Assembly (NCBI GenBank): GCA_946481335.1
Contig: CAMLMR010000004.1
Location: 1-48,016, forward strand
Direction: 5' to 3'
DNA length: 48,016 nucleotides
From: an uncultured Lactobacillus sp.
GTDB taxonomy: Bacteria; Bacillota; Bacilli; Lactobacillales; Lactobacillaceae
Below the pieces are notes generated by a model. It worked only from the letters and a program-made list of their open reading frames with translations, was not told where the DNA came from and searched no databases. Positions 29,205-39,485 of the stretch are shown here, in pieces. Within the stretch, counting starts at the first letter, position 1. Every line of letters starts with the position of its first letter. Made by a program: the position numbers and the translations under genes.

Positions 29205-30323
29205 ATGGTAGTAGGAACTCATAGAAATGCACAAATACTAATTAGTAAGAATGCTTTATATCATAATATTAGTAACGAAAAGAAACGTTTAAAGAATAAT
29301 GAATACTTATTCATGGTTGTAAAGGCTAATGGATACGGTCACGGGGCAGTCGCTGTTGCGCATGAAGCAGTTAAGGCTGGCGCCGATGGTTTTTGTGTTG
29401 CCATTTTAGATGAAGCACTACAATTAAGGGATGCTGGGTTTGATCAACCAATCTTGGTATTGGGAATTACTGACGTCGAACACGCATCACTAATGGCAGA
29501 AAAAAATATTTCCGCCACCATTTCATCAATTGAATGGTTAAGACAAGCTGATGAACAATTAGCCAATAAGAGTCTACCAAAATTAAATGTTCATGTTGGC
29601 TTAGATACTGGAATGGGGAGAATCGGGTTTCAAGATAAAGATTCACTTAAAGAAGCAGTCGATTACTTGAATCAATCACAAAATTTGAACTTTGAAGGTA
29701 TCTTTACACACTTCTCAACCGCTGATACACGTAATGTAAAGTATTTTGATTTGCAAGTTCAACGATTTAATGATTTAATTTCAGTTATAGATACATTACC
29801 AAAATATGTACATGTATCTAATTCAGCTACTAGCTTGTGGCATAGTGAATTTAACTGCAATATGATTAGATTTGGTGTTGCTGGTTATGGCTTAAACCCA
29901 TCTGGTGGGGAACTTGATTTACCATATGAATTAAAGCCAGCGCTTAGTTTAACCACAGAAGTAGTTTACTGTAAAAAAATCGAAGAGGGCCGTTCTGTTG
30001 GATATGGCGCGACATATACATCCAAGCAACCAGAATGGATTGCGACAGTTCCAGTTGGTTATGCTGATGGAATTGTCAGAGCGATGCAGGGCTTCTCATT
30101 GTTAGTGAACGGGAAGTTCTGTCCAATTGTTGGAAGAGTTTGCATGGATCAACTAATGATTAAACTAGACGAACCAGTAGAGCCAGGCACAAAAGTTACA
30201 ATTGTGGGTCAAGACGGTAAAGAAAAGATTACTTTACAAGACATTGCGACATATTGTGATACAATTCATTATGAAGTGGCTTGCTTACTCACTGATAGAC
30301 TACCACGCATCGTGGTAGAATAA
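29205..30323 (+). CDS. alr: Alanine racemase
   Basis: This 372-residue PLP enzyme makes D-alanine for peptidoglycan and lipoteichoic acid. The PLP Lys is Lys40 in VVKANGYGHG (usual A is G here). Other signatures are GLDTGMGRIGF, THFSTADT, SNSATSLW, the catalytic Tyr in SVGYGATYT, and VGRVCMDQLM. ATG 29205 follows TTGGAGGAAAG; an in-frame ATG at 29130 lies in the cshA terminator. acpS, often found between cshA and alr, is absent. The toxin-antitoxin pair follows after 21 bases. Confidence 0.96.
   Translation: MVVGTHRNAQILISKNALYHNISNEKKRLKNNEYLFMVVKANGYGHGAVAVAHEAVKAGADGFCVAILDEALQLRDAGFDQPILVLGITDVEHASLMAEKNISATISSIEWLRQADEQLANKSLPKLNVHVGLDTGMGRIGFQDKDSLKEAVDYLNQSQNLNFEGIFTHFSTADTRNVKYFDLQVQRFNDLISVIDTLPKYVHVSNSATSLWHSEFNCNMIRFGVAGYGLNPSGGELDLPYELKPALSLTTEVVYCKKIEEGRSVGYGATYTSKQPEWIATVPVGYADGIVRAMQGFSLLVNGKFCPIVGRVCMDQLMIKLDEPVEPGTKVTIVGQDGKEKITLQDIATYCDTIHYEVACLLTDRLPRIVVE
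30300..30318. repeat. 19-bp palindrome at the alr end, upstream of the antitoxin gene
   Basis: CTACCACGCATCGTGGTAG has perfect 8-bp arms around a CAT loop. It lies in the last codons of alr, 26 bases before the antitoxin ATG. No T run follows, so it is not a standard terminator. It could be an operator for the toxin-antitoxin complex, an mRNA processing hairpin, or chance. Confidence 0.6.
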
Positions 30324-30344
30324 GCCGTTTAAGAGGATTAATTA

Positions 30345-30611
30345 ATGCAATCTAAGAATCGATATGTTTATTCACTTCTAAGCACAGCTACATCAAGTAA
30401 CGAAGCAAAAGTTTCACATCCTAATATGAACGTATCTATTAATATGCATACTAGGATCGTGATTAATCCAAGTTTTAACGATTATTTGATAGTCCAGAAT
30501 TTAATTGCTGGGTACACTGAAATGACCGATATCAATCGTGCTATTTCAAAGGAGTTCACTTTTTGTGAAGCCTCAAGTGTGAATCACATTACGTTTTCAG
30601 AATTCAGATGA
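30345..30611 (+). CDS. Divergent MazE/NdoAI-like antitoxin
   Basis: This 88-residue protein lies directly before a MazF/NdoA toxin gene and after alr, the position of NdoAI in Bacilli. Its C-terminal half, [19 protein letters not shown] then TFCEA, fits the toxin-binding region of NdoAI (pattern GYxEMxxINxxIxxE). The N-terminal half does not show a convincing ribbon-helix-helix: the remnant [20 protein letters not shown] is Asn-rich and lacks the usual basic helix. So toxin binding is likely, but DNA binding is doubtful. AAGAGGATT precedes its ATG. Its stop overlaps a possible upstream ATG of the toxin frame. Confidence 0.7.
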   Translation: MQSKNRYVYSLLSTATSSNEAKVSHPNMNVSINMHTRIVINPSFNDYLIVQNLIAGYTEMTDINRAISKEFTFCEASSVNHITFSEFR

Positions 30612-30637
30612 ATTCATTACAGATAGGGGATGTTAGA

Positions 30638-30991
30638 ATGGCTAACGTTGAAATCAAACGTGGCGACGTTTTTTATGCTGACCTATCACCAGTTGTTGGT
30701 TCCGAACAGGGTGGAATGAGACCGGTATTAATTATTCAAAATAATATCGGTAATCACTACAGTCCTACCGTGATTGTTGCCGCAATTACTGCTAGAATTT
30801 CAAAGCCAAAGATGCCTACTCACGTAGCTATTAGTGCTGATAAGACCAGAATCGAAAAAGATTCAGTTATCCTATTAGAACAAATTAGAACAATTGATAA
30901 ACAACGATTACATGATCGAGTTGATCATTTAAGTGATAAGTTTATGAAACGAGTGGACGAATCATTGAAATTAAGTATTGGTGTACAGTAA
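30638..30991 (+). CDS. mazF: MazF/PemK-family endoribonuclease toxin
   Basis: This 117-residue mRNA interferase is nearly canonical for the Bacillus NdoA group: [20 protein letters not shown], then [26 protein letters not shown], and a C-terminal [13 protein letters not shown]. It cleaves RNA at short sequence motifs when freed from the antitoxin. ATG 30638 was chosen because AGGGGATG is well spaced; ATG 30608, overlapping the antitoxin stop, has no ribosome site. It forms a pair with the upstream antitoxin, and a strong terminator follows. Confidence 0.94.
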   Translation: MANVEIKRGDVFYADLSPVVGSEQGGMRPVLIIQNNIGNHYSPTVIVAAITARISKPKMPTHVAISADKTRIEKDSVILLEQIRTIDKQRLHDRVDHLSDKFMKRVDESLKLSIGVQ

Positions 30992-31000
30992 AACATACAT

Positions 31001-31036
31001 AAAAAAAGGATGCGAATTAAATTCGCATCCTTTTTT
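31001..31036. terminator. Bidirectional intrinsic terminator (mazF / cbpA)
   Basis: GGATGCGAAT (31008-31017) pairs with ATTCGCATCC (31021-31030), with A7 before and T6 after, serving both convergent transcripts. Confidence 0.92.
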
Positions 31037-31048
31037 GTTTAGATAATG

Positions 31049-31690
31049 TTATTTTTCGTCCGCTAAATCTTCGATTTCTGCGATTTTAAAACCTTTACGT
31101 TCTAATGCAGCAGTAATTCGTTTTAACAATTTCTTATCTACTTCTTCAGGAAGGGTGAACATAACTCTATGTACCAATTCGCCTTCTTGACCATCAAGAC
31201 TGATAACACTGGCGATAGCAGTGTACTTGGTGACGATTCTAGACATTGATTCTAGATCACCACGATTACCAGGAGCTAGAACAGTTATTACATAACTGCC
31301 GACGTTTACGTTCCATGATTGTGAAAGCATGTCTAATAAACGAGTGTGGGTCAAGATACCGTAGAAACGATTATTATCGTCCAATACAGCGATATAAGGT
31401 AAATCTTTTATCGAGAAGAAAACGTGGAAGAAGGCTGAATTAACATTGATGAACTTAGTGGCATTCTTTAATAGTGTAGTTACTGGTTGTGTCATATCTC
31501 CACCGTTAGCTTTGTGACGGTAGATATGCATCTTGTAGATGTTACCTCTGAAGATGGTTCCAGTTTCGTCCAGAATTGGAATACATCTGTAACCAGATTC
31601 TTCCAAAGTTTCAAGAGCTTGTTCTAATGAAACGTTTTCTGAAACAGTAACTAAACTAGCCTTAGGTTTAACCAATGATTTCAATAGCAT
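31049..31690 (-). CDS. cbpA: Cyclic di-AMP-binding CBS-domain protein CbpA
   Basis: This 213-residue protein has two CBS motifs (about 1-135: SLVTVSENVSLEQALETLEE, GYRCIPILDETGTIFRGNIY, LPYIAVLDDNNRFYGILTHT). A C-terminal ACT-like domain follows (about 140-205, GSYVITVLAPGNRGDLESMS). The family binds c-di-AMP in Listeria and relatives and links it to (p)ppGpp or metabolic control. The start is ATG 31690 behind AAAGGAGGTT; upstream in-frame codons lie before that site. It is monocistronic on the minus strand. The CbpA label comes from recalled lactobacillal homologues. Confidence 0.82.
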   Translation of the reverse strand: MLLKSLVKPKASLVTVSENVSLEQALETLEESGYRCIPILDETGTIFRGNIYKMHIYRHKANGGDMTQPVTTLLKNATKFINVNSAFFHVFFSIKDLPYIAVLDDNNRFYGILTHTRLLDMLSQSWNVNVGSYVITVLAPGNRGDLESMSRIVTKYTAIASVISLDGQEGELVHRVMFTLPEEVDKKLLKRITAALERKGFKIAEIEDLADEK

Positions 31691-31788
31691 AACATAACCT
31701 CCTTTTTGATTATTAGAATTTTTCTCATATTCTAATTTTAACATAAATTGATATACTTGTGGCGATAAATCAACAATTGTTCAAAATA

Positions 31789-31820
31789 AAAAGCCGGGGG
31801 CATATTGCACCTCGACTTAA
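31789..31820 (-). terminator. Intrinsic terminator after ldh
   Basis: Read on the minus strand, AAGTCGAGGTGCA and TGCCCCCGGCTT form a stem with a bulge, one mismatch and a wobble, followed by TTTTT. It lies between ldh and the cbpA promoter region. Confidence 0.7.
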
Positions 31821-31841
31821 TATTTTAATCAAGTTAACTGA

Positions 31842-32842
<1,001 letters not shown>

Positions 32843-32935
32843 TTAATTTGGAAATTAGTAATTACAAAGCGCTAAAAAATCGAATAGTTTTCTATATTTC
32901 TATAAGCGACGGGATAAATATCTGATTGCATACTA

Positions 32936-32944
32936 TGATATAAT
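32936..32944 (+). promoter_or_regulatory. pth-mfd operon promoter (extended -10)
   Basis: TGATATAAT on the plus strand is the same nonamer as in the divergent ldh promoter, 38 bases upstream of pth. No good -35 is visible. Confidence 0.55.
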
Positions 32945-32981
32945 TTACATATTAATTGAGCGAATAAAGGAGCGATTTTTT

Positions 32982-33539
32982 ATGAAGATGATTGTGGGAT
33001 TAGGAAACGTGGGACCACAATATAAAGAAACCAGACATAACACTGGTTTCATGGTAGTAGACGAATTTGCTGACAAGCATGGTGTCGAACTATCAACACA
33101 AAAGATGGAAGCAAAGATTGGATCAACTAACATTAATGGTGAAAAGGTGATGTTGGTCGAACCACTAACATTCATGAATGAATCAGGACGTTCAGTTGGA
33201 CCATTAATGAAGTTCTTTAAGCTAGATTTAAATGATTTAATCGTCATATATGATGATATGGACTTACCAATCGGTAAAATCAGACTAAGAAACCACGGCT
33301 CAGCTGGTGGTCATAACGGAATTAAGAGTTTGATTGCGCACCTTGGAACTGATAAGTTTAGTCGTATTAAGGTGGGAACTGATCACCCAACCAAGGAAAG
33401 CGTTGTTAACTATGTATTAGGTCACTTTACTGATGACCAAAAGCCAGGATTAAACCAAGCAATTGATAACAGTGTTTCAGCACTAGAAGAATTTATTGAC
33501 GGAGAAGAATTCAATAAGCTAGAAAACAAGTATAACTAA
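32982..33539 (+). CDS. pth: Peptidyl-tRNA hydrolase
   Basis: This 185-residue enzyme frees tRNA from stalled or dropped peptidyl-tRNA. It shows MIVGLGNVGPQYKETRHNTG (Asn and catalytic His), VEPLTFMNESG, IVIYDDMDLPIGKIRLR (Asp) and GSAGGHNGIKSL. Length typical. AAAGGAGCG precedes the ATG. It heads the pth-mfd-flippase-rqcP transcript, as in Bacillus. Confidence 0.97.
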   Translation: MKMIVGLGNVGPQYKETRHNTGFMVVDEFADKHGVELSTQKMEAKIGSTNINGEKVMLVEPLTFMNESGRSVGPLMKFFKLDLNDLIVIYDDMDLPIGKIRLRNHGSAGGHNGIKSLIAHLGTDKFSRIKVGTDHPTKESVVNYVLGHFTDDQKPGLNQAIDNSVSALEEFIDGEEFNKLENKYN

Positions 33540-33560
33540 TATTTAGAGGGGATAACTATT

Positions 33561-36500
33561 TTGGAATTAAGTCAATTTTTCACACAATTGCCACAATACG
33601 ATGAAATCGTTAGTGATTTAGCGCCTAAACATCGTCAGTTAGTGACTGGTTTGTCAGGTTCTGCGAAGACAATGATGATTGCTGCTTTGTTTAATTCAAC
33701 CAAGCGCAACTTCTTAATTGTGACTGATACTTTATCTAGATGTGATGATATTGTTGAAGACTTACAAAATGTTGTCTCCGAAGATGATGTATTAGAATTT
33801 CCGGTTGAAGAAGTTTTAGCCGCTGAAGTAGCAACCAGTTCACCTGAATATAAGGCAACTCGTGTGCAAGCTTTATCAAAGTTATTAAGCGATGAACCTA
33901 AGATTATCGTGACGTCTGTTTCTGGAACCAAACGTGTTCTGCCTGAACCAGGCGATTTTGCTGATGCCAATTTAAAGATTTCTATCGATGATGAAATCAA
34001 TTTGGATGAATTAAGAAACAAGCTATTTCAAATGGGGTACACACCAGAAAAGATGGTGGCTGCTCCGGGTGAATTCTCACTTCGTGGATCCATCATTGAT
34101 ATTTATCCATTGAACTCAGAATACCCAGTTCGAATTGATTTGTTCGATACCGACGTGGACTCACTAAGATACTTTGACGTATCTAACCAAAGAAGTTTGG
34201 AAAACGTCGAAAATGTTTCAGTGTTACCGGCAACCGATATGGTATTAACCGAAGCACAAAGACAACAGGCTGTGGCTAATTTGACACAATTACGTGATAA
34301 GCGTTTAGCCAAACTAGATAACGATGAATTAAAACAACGTCTAAGCGACACTATTCAAGTCATGATTGATGATGCCAATGAGGGCATAATCGATCCGGAT
34401 TGGATAATGTATGCAAAGGCGATGTATGAAAAAGAAACGACTATCTTCGATTACTTGGATGATGATGGGGTAGTCTTATTTGATGACTACAGTCGAATTT
34501 TGGAAAACAGCCAACAACTAGTGGAGGAAGAACTAACATGGGCCAATGATAAGTTTGAACATGGCGAAATTGCATCGACTGATTTATACAGTGTCGACTT
34601 TAGAGAACACTTCCACCAAATCAATCAAGCTGAACTTTTAATGTCATTGTTCCAAAAGGGGATTGGAAACCTTAAGCTAACTCAATTAAATGATATTAAG
34701 GTTCGTCCAATGCAAAAGTTCTTTGGGCAAATGCCACTATTAAAGACTGAAATTGACCGTTGGCACCAGCAAGATGATACCGTTGTGATTTTGGTAAAAG
34801 ACAAGGCCAGAATGCAGAAGGTATCACAAACCTTGACCGACTTTGAAATCGAATCAGTTCAAACAACCAGTGATAATATCTTAGAACATCAGGTCCAAGT
34901 CGTAAGTGAACGTTTGAAAAATGGGTTTGAATTACCAATTAAACAATTAGCGGTAATTACCGAATCGGAAATGTTTACGACAGTCCATAAGAGACGTCCA
35001 CGTCGTCAGACGTTCTCCAATGCTGAAAGAATTAAAAGTTACGCTGATTTAAAACCAGGCGACTACGTTGTTCATGCTAACCATGGGATTGGTAAGTATG
35101 AAGGGATGAAGACCATGGAAGTCGATGGTAAGCATCAAGATTACATGACAATTGCTTACCAAAAGAATGCTAAGTTATTCATTCCGGTTACACAGTTAAA
35201 CTTAATTCAAAAATATGTGTCATCCGAGGACAAACATCCACGTGTTAATAAGCTTGGTGGCAGCGAATGGCAAAAGACAAAGTCAAAAGTTCAAGGCAAG
35301 ATTGAAGACATTGCCGATGACTTAATTGATTTATACGCTAAACGTTCTAATCAAGTTGGTTACGCGTTCCCAGAAGACGACGAATATCAAGAAGAATTTG
35401 AAGGAGCCTTTCCATACCAACCAACTCCAGACCAAGTCAAAAGTTCAGAAGAAATCAAAAAGGATATGGAACAACCACATCCAATGGATCGTTTGTTAGT
35501 CGGGGATGTTGGATATGGTAAAACCGAGGTAGCATTGCATGCTGCGTTTAAAGCGGTGGAAGCAGGTAAACAGGTGGCATTCTTGGTACCAACTACCGTT
35601 TTAGCTCAACAACACTATGAAACAATGGTGAACCGTTTCGAAGGTTTCCCAGTATCTGTCGCAGTGCTTTCTCGTTTTAGAACTAAAAAACAAGTCGAAG
35701 AAACAAAAAAAGGATTATTAGACGGATCCATCGATATCGTAGTTGGAACTCACCGTTTGCTATCAGATGACATTAAGTTTGCCGATCTAGGATTGTTGAT
35801 GGTCGATGAAGAGCAACGATTCGGTGTTAAGCACAAGGAAAAGATTAAGCAGTTGAAATCAAATGTGGATGTTTTAACACTAACAGCGACACCAATTCCT
35901 CGTACATTGAACATGTCGATGATGGGAGTGCGTGATTTGTCTGTTATTGAAACGCCACCAGCTAACCGTTATCCAATTCAAACTTACGTAATGGAAGAAA
36001 ACGCCGGTGCAATTCGTGAAGGAATTACCCGTGAAATGCATCGTGGTGGCCAAGTCTTCTTCATGCACAATCGTGTTTCAGACATCGAGGATACCGTCAT
36101 GAAGTTACAAGCTTTGGTACCCGATGCCAGAATTGCATACATTCATGGTCAAATGACCGAAAATCAATTGGAAACCATTTTGTATGATTTCGTTAATGGT
36201 GAATATGATGTGCTAGTCACCACGACAATCATTGAAACCGGTGTTGATATTCCAAACGCCAATACCTTGTTTGTCGAAGATGCTGATCACATGGGATTAT
36301 CACAGTTGTATCAAATTCGTGGTCGAATTGGTCGTTCCAACCGTGTTGCTTATGCGTACTTTATGTATAAACCAAATAAGGTTTTGACCGAAGTATCCGA
36401 AAACCGTTTGGAAGCCATTAGAGATTTCACCGAATTAGGTTCAGGATTTAAGATTGCAATGCGTGATTTATCACTTCGTGGTGCCGGAAACCTATTAGGT

Positions 36501-37088
36501 AAACAACAATCTGGATTCGTCGATTCAGTTGGTTACGATATGTATACTCAAATGTTGGCGGATGCGGTGGCAACTAAGCGTGGTCGTCGTGCCGAACAAC
36601 GTGTTGATACGACCGTTGAAATGGACGTCGAAGCATATCTACCTAGTGATTACATTCAAGATGAAAAACAAAAGATTGAATTATACAAACGAATCAGACA
36701 GATGCAAAATGATGATCAATATCGTGAACTACAATTCGATTTAATTGACCGTTTTGGTGACTATCCAACCGCGGTTGAAAACCTATTAACGATTAGTCGT
36801 ATCAAGATGTATGCTGATTCATCGTTAATCGAAAAAATTAGACAAACACCAAAACAAATTACAGTTACTCTATCAACGATTGGAACTCAATTCTACGATA
36901 GTAAGCAAGTGCTAAAGGCAATTGCACAAAGTGAATTCAGATCAATGGTTGGGACTGCTAACGACAAGATGCAAATTACCTTAATCATTCAACCAAACAT
37001 GGATGAACAAAAATGGTTAGGGGAGTTAAGCAAGTTTGTCGAAGCCTTAGATAAAGAACATACAGGGAACTTAACAAATGAAAAATGA
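33561..37088 (+). CDS. mfd: Transcription-repair coupling factor
   Basis: This 1175-residue ATP-driven translocase removes polymerase stalled at DNA lesions and recruits UvrA. UvrB-like N-terminal modules span about 1-350. The CarD-like polymerase-interaction domain lies near 490-560 (KPGDYVVHANHGIGKYEGM). RecG-like motor motifs are GDVGYGKTEVAL near 648, MVDEEQRFGVKHKEK, LTATPIPRTL and GRIGRSNRVAYAYF. A C-terminal TRCF domain (about 1000-1110) follows. It starts at TTG 33561 behind AGAGGGGATAA. Its 3' end overlaps the flippase gene by 11 bases. Confidence 0.97.
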   Translation: MELSQFFTQLPQYDEIVSDLAPKHRQLVTGLSGSAKTMMIAALFNSTKRNFLIVTDTLSRCDDIVEDLQNVVSEDDVLEFPVEEVLAAEVATSSPEYKATRVQALSKLLSDEPKIIVTSVSGTKRVLPEPGDFADANLKISIDDEINLDELRNKLFQMGYTPEKMVAAPGEFSLRGSIIDIYPLNSEYPVRIDLFDTDVDSLRYFDVSNQRSLENVENVSVLPATDMVLTEAQRQQAVANLTQLRDKRLAKLDNDELKQRLSDTIQVMIDDANEGIIDPDWIMYAKAMYEKETTIFDYLDDDGVVLFDDYSRILENSQQLVEEELTWANDKFEHGEIASTDLYSVDFREHFHQINQAELLMSLFQKGIGNLKLTQLNDIKVRPMQKFFGQMPLLKTEIDRWHQQDDTVVILVKDKARMQKVSQTLTDFEIESVQTTSDNILEHQVQVVSERLKNGFELPIKQLAVITESEMFTTVHKRRPRRQTFSNAERIKSYADLKPGDYVVHANHGIGKYEGMKTMEVDGKHQDYMTIAYQKNAKLFIPVTQLNLIQKYVSSEDKHPRVNKLGGSEWQKTKSKVQGKIEDIADDLIDLYAKRSNQVGYAFPEDDEYQEEFEGAFPYQPTPDQVKSSEEIKKDMEQPHPMDRLLVGDVGYGKTEVALHAAFKAVEAGKQVAFLVPTTVLAQQHYETMVNRFEGFPVSVAVLSRFRTKKQVEETKKGLLDGSIDIVVGTHRLLSDDIKFADLGLLMVDEEQRFGVKHKEKIKQLKSNVDVLTLTATPIPRTLNMSMMGVRDLSVIETPPANRYPIQTYVMEENAGAIREGITREMHRGGQVFFMHNRVSDIEDTVMKLQALVPDARIAYIHGQMTENQLETILYDFVNGEYDVLVTTTIIETGVDIPNANTLFVEDADHMGLSQLYQIRGRIGRSNRVAYAYFMYKPNKVLTEVSENRLEAIRDFTELGSGFKIAMRDLSLRGAGNLLGKQQSGFVDSVGYDMYTQMLADAVATKRGRRAEQRVDTTVEMDVEAYLPSDYIQDEKQKIELYKRIRQMQNDDQYRELQFDLIDRFGDYPTAVENLLTISRIKMYADSSLIEKIRQTPKQITVTLSTIGTQFYDSKQVLKAIAQSEFRSMVGTANDKMQITLIIQPNMDEQKWLGELSKFVEALDKEHTGNLTNEK

Positions 37089-38655
37089 CAACAAACTATC
37101 AGTGATAATGAAGGGTGCGATGATTTTATCAGTCGCTTCTTTAATTAGTAAGGTATTAAGTGCCGTTTACCGGGTGCCATTTCAAAACCTAGTCGGAAAC
37201 ATTGGTTTTTATGTTTTCCAACAGGTTTATCCGATTTATGGAATTGGGATGGTCTTAGCGTTAAGCGGTTTACCAATTATCATTTCGCGTGTTATTGCTG
37301 AACAGGAAACAACATTTCAGAAGAAGGCACTGCTTAGGCAATTATTCATCATGCTTTCAATTTTTGGTGGATTGATATTTATCATCTTCCAGATTAAAGC
37401 AACTTCAATTGCTGCTTTAATGGGTGACATTAGACTCGATAAATTGATTCGAGCAGTTAGCTGGATGTTTTTAATGATGCCAATATTGGCATGCTTAAGA
37501 GGATACTTCCAAGCAACGTTAATCATGAAACCAACCGCTTATTCCCAAGTGGCTGAACAGGTGATTCGTGTCGGGTTGATTATTGCTGCTGCGTATATTG
37601 GGGTCAGAAATCACGTTGATCCATATACGATTGGAACATACGCGATGGTAGCGACTCCTTTAGCAGAGATTTTCTCCGTTGCCATTTTGCTTAGATATTA
37701 CGCTGTTGATATTAAACGGTTACCAAGTCAAAAGGTGGTTTCCTATCAATCGTTATTAAAACGATTATTGTTTGAAGGTGGCACAATTTGTATGCTTTCA
37801 TCATTGATGGTTTTAATGCAGTTAGTGGATTCATTCACGGTGCGTAAGGGATTGTTATTAAACGGTTTAAACATGATTGATTCCCAGGCAGTAAAGGGTA
37901 TCTATGACAGAGGCCAACCACTGGTTCAATTGGGACTAGTGATTGCTACATCATTTGCTTCAGCAATTTTGCCATCGCTTAGTTTGGCATACTCCAAGAA
38001 ACAGATGAAGTCATTTCATAACCTTGCTTCAGAAATGCTCAGGGTTAGTATGTTTATGACAGTTGGTGTGGCTACGGGGATGATAAGCTTGATGCCATTG
38101 ATTAACCGTTTGCTGTTTAATAGTGGTGAACAAAATACTACCATCAGTATTTTCATGGTTAGCGTCGTGTTAACAACGATGATCACCATTTATAGTAGTA
38201 TCTTGCAGAGTGCTAATCACTTTAAAATTACCATTATCGTGATTATATTGGGGTTAGCAAGTAAGATATTAATCACCAAAGAAATGGTTGCTCACATGGG
38301 AATTGCTGGTGCTAGTATTTCGACAGTGATTAGTCTGCTATTGATGCTAATTGTTGAGGTCAAGTTTGCACCAAGTGATATCGTTAAAATTGATAGAAAG
38401 TGGCTCTTCATAGGAAAACTGGCGGTAATTGCCGCTATTATGCTATTAGTTGAAATGGTCTTAATGAACATCTTTGGTGCCATTCATCTAGTGAATAGCC
38501 AAAGATTAAGTGCCATCATCTCACTATGTTTCCTAGTCCCAATTGGAGCTGCTATTTTTGGCCTCTTGGCAATTAAATGGAAACTATTAACGTATCAAGA
38601 ATGGCAATCTGTGCCAGTAGTAAATAAGTTTATAGATAGGTGGATTTCAAAATGA
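37078..38655 (+). CDS. MOP-superfamily lipid/polysaccharide flippase (YabM-like)
   Basis: This 525-residue integral membrane protein has about 14 hydrophobic segments. The N-terminal signature AMILSVASLISKVLSAVYRV and QNLVGNIGFYVFQQVYPIYG match the SpoVB/YabM branch of the MurJ-like MOP flippases. Related proteins move lipid-linked cell wall precursors across the membrane; in lactobacilli lacking MurJ this kind of protein may carry lipid II, but that is inference. Its ATG lies inside the end of mfd, and its stop overlaps the rqcP start (ATGA). Confidence 0.88.
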   Translation: MKNDNKLSVIMKGAMILSVASLISKVLSAVYRVPFQNLVGNIGFYVFQQVYPIYGIGMVLALSGLPIIISRVIAEQETTFQKKALLRQLFIMLSIFGGLIFIIFQIKATSIAALMGDIRLDKLIRAVSWMFLMMPILACLRGYFQATLIMKPTAYSQVAEQVIRVGLIIAAAYIGVRNHVDPYTIGTYAMVATPLAEIFSVAILLRYYAVDIKRLPSQKVVSYQSLLKRLLFEGGTICMLSSLMVLMQLVDSFTVRKGLLLNGLNMIDSQAVKGIYDRGQPLVQLGLVIATSFASAILPSLSLAYSKKQMKSFHNLASEMLRVSMFMTVGVATGMISLMPLINRLLFNSGEQNTTISIFMVSVVLTTMITIYSSILQSANHFKITIIVIILGLASKILITKEMVAHMGIAGASISTVISLLLMLIVEVKFAPSDIVKIDRKWLFIGKLAVIAAIMLLVEMVLMNIFGAIHLVNSQRLSAIISLCFLVPIGAAIFGLLAIKWKLLTYQEWQSVPVVNKFIDRWISK

Positions 38656-38924
38656 GATTAGATAAGTTTTTAAAAATTTCAAGAATTATCAAAAGAAGAA
38701 CGGTAGCCAAGGATATCGCAGACCAAGGTCGTATTACGATTAATGATCGTGTGGCCAAATCATCATCAAATGTTAATTCAAATGATAAGTTAGTGATTAA
38801 GTTTGGTAACAAGACTCTAACCGTTCAAGTAAACCAATTGTTTGAAACAACCAAGAAGGCTGATGCAGATAGAATGTACACTGTTTTAGATGAACAATAT
38901 GAAAGAGATTTTAACGCCGAATAA
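38652..38924 (+). CDS. rqcP: S4-domain RNA-binding protein RqcP (YabO/Hsp15-like)
   Basis: This 90-residue S4 RNA-binding protein shows MRLDKFLKISRIIKRRTVAK and the second helix region GRITINDRVAKSSSNV. In Bacillus RqcP binds the obstructed 50S subunit and aids alanine tailing by RqcH during ribosome quality control. ATG 38652 overlaps the flippase stop, with AGGTGGATT as ribosome site. The order mfd-flippase-rqcP-divIC is conserved. Confidence 0.93.
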   Translation: MRLDKFLKISRIIKRRTVAKDIADQGRITINDRVAKSSSNVNSNDKLVIKFGNKTLTVQVNQLFETTKKADADRMYTVLDEQYERDFNAE

Positions 38925-39012
38925 TTAAAATTTAGTTACAAAATTAATTATCTATTTATTTTTTTTAAGAATCATCTATACTATATAAGTAGCAAATCGA
39001 GGAGGGGATACC

Positions 39013-39390
39013 ATGGAAGTTGATAAAATTCATCAATTGAATAATCAATACACGAATATTAAACGATCGCGCCATCAAGAAATTTTACGCAGTCGAAAAA
39101 AACGTGGAATAATCCTGGTAAGCTTTTTCCTCGTCGTTATCTTGATGTTGGTTGCTCAGATTTTTATCACCAAGTCTAAGATTAGCAACGTTTCACAACA
39201 ACAAGTTGAAACAAAACAAGAGCTTAAGAAGAGTAAAATCGATAATAAAAAACTAAAACAAAATATTAAGCAGTTACACGATAGGGATTACATTCAAAAA
39301 GTAATTCGTGAAAAATATTATTACACCAAGCCAGGAGAGACTGTTTACAGTCTTCCAGGTGACGTTTCAAAGGATGTAACTCAAAATTAA
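39013..39390 (+). CDS. divIC: Cell division protein DivIC (FtsB-like)
   Basis: This 125-residue bitopic membrane protein has a basic cytoplasmic N-terminus, one membrane segment (about 34-53) and an extracellular coiled coil (about 55-100, SQQQVETKQELKKSKIDNKK). A conserved end follows: YIQKVIREKYYYTKPGE. DivIC pairs with FtsL and DivIB in the division complex. GAGGAGGGG precedes ATG 39013, and TATACT (about 38977) may be its -10. Confidence 0.93.
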   Translation: MEVDKIHQLNNQYTNIKRSRHQEILRSRKKRGIILVSFFLVVILMLVAQIFITKSKISNVSQQQVETKQELKKSKIDNKKLKQNIKQLHDRDYIQKVIREKYYYTKPGETVYSLPGDVSKDVTQN

Positions 39391-39418
39391 AATGGTATGA
39401 AAAAATACCATTTTTTTT
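39390..39418 (+). terminator. Intrinsic terminator after divIC
   Basis: AATGGTAT (39391-39398) pairs with ATACCATT (39405-39412) around a GAAAAA loop, followed by T8. It starts at the divIC stop codon. Confidence 0.82.
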
Positions 39419-39485
39419 ATACAATTATCATTTAAATGGTGCTATACTAAAGTTACTAATCATTATTAGGAGGACAAATTTTTTT

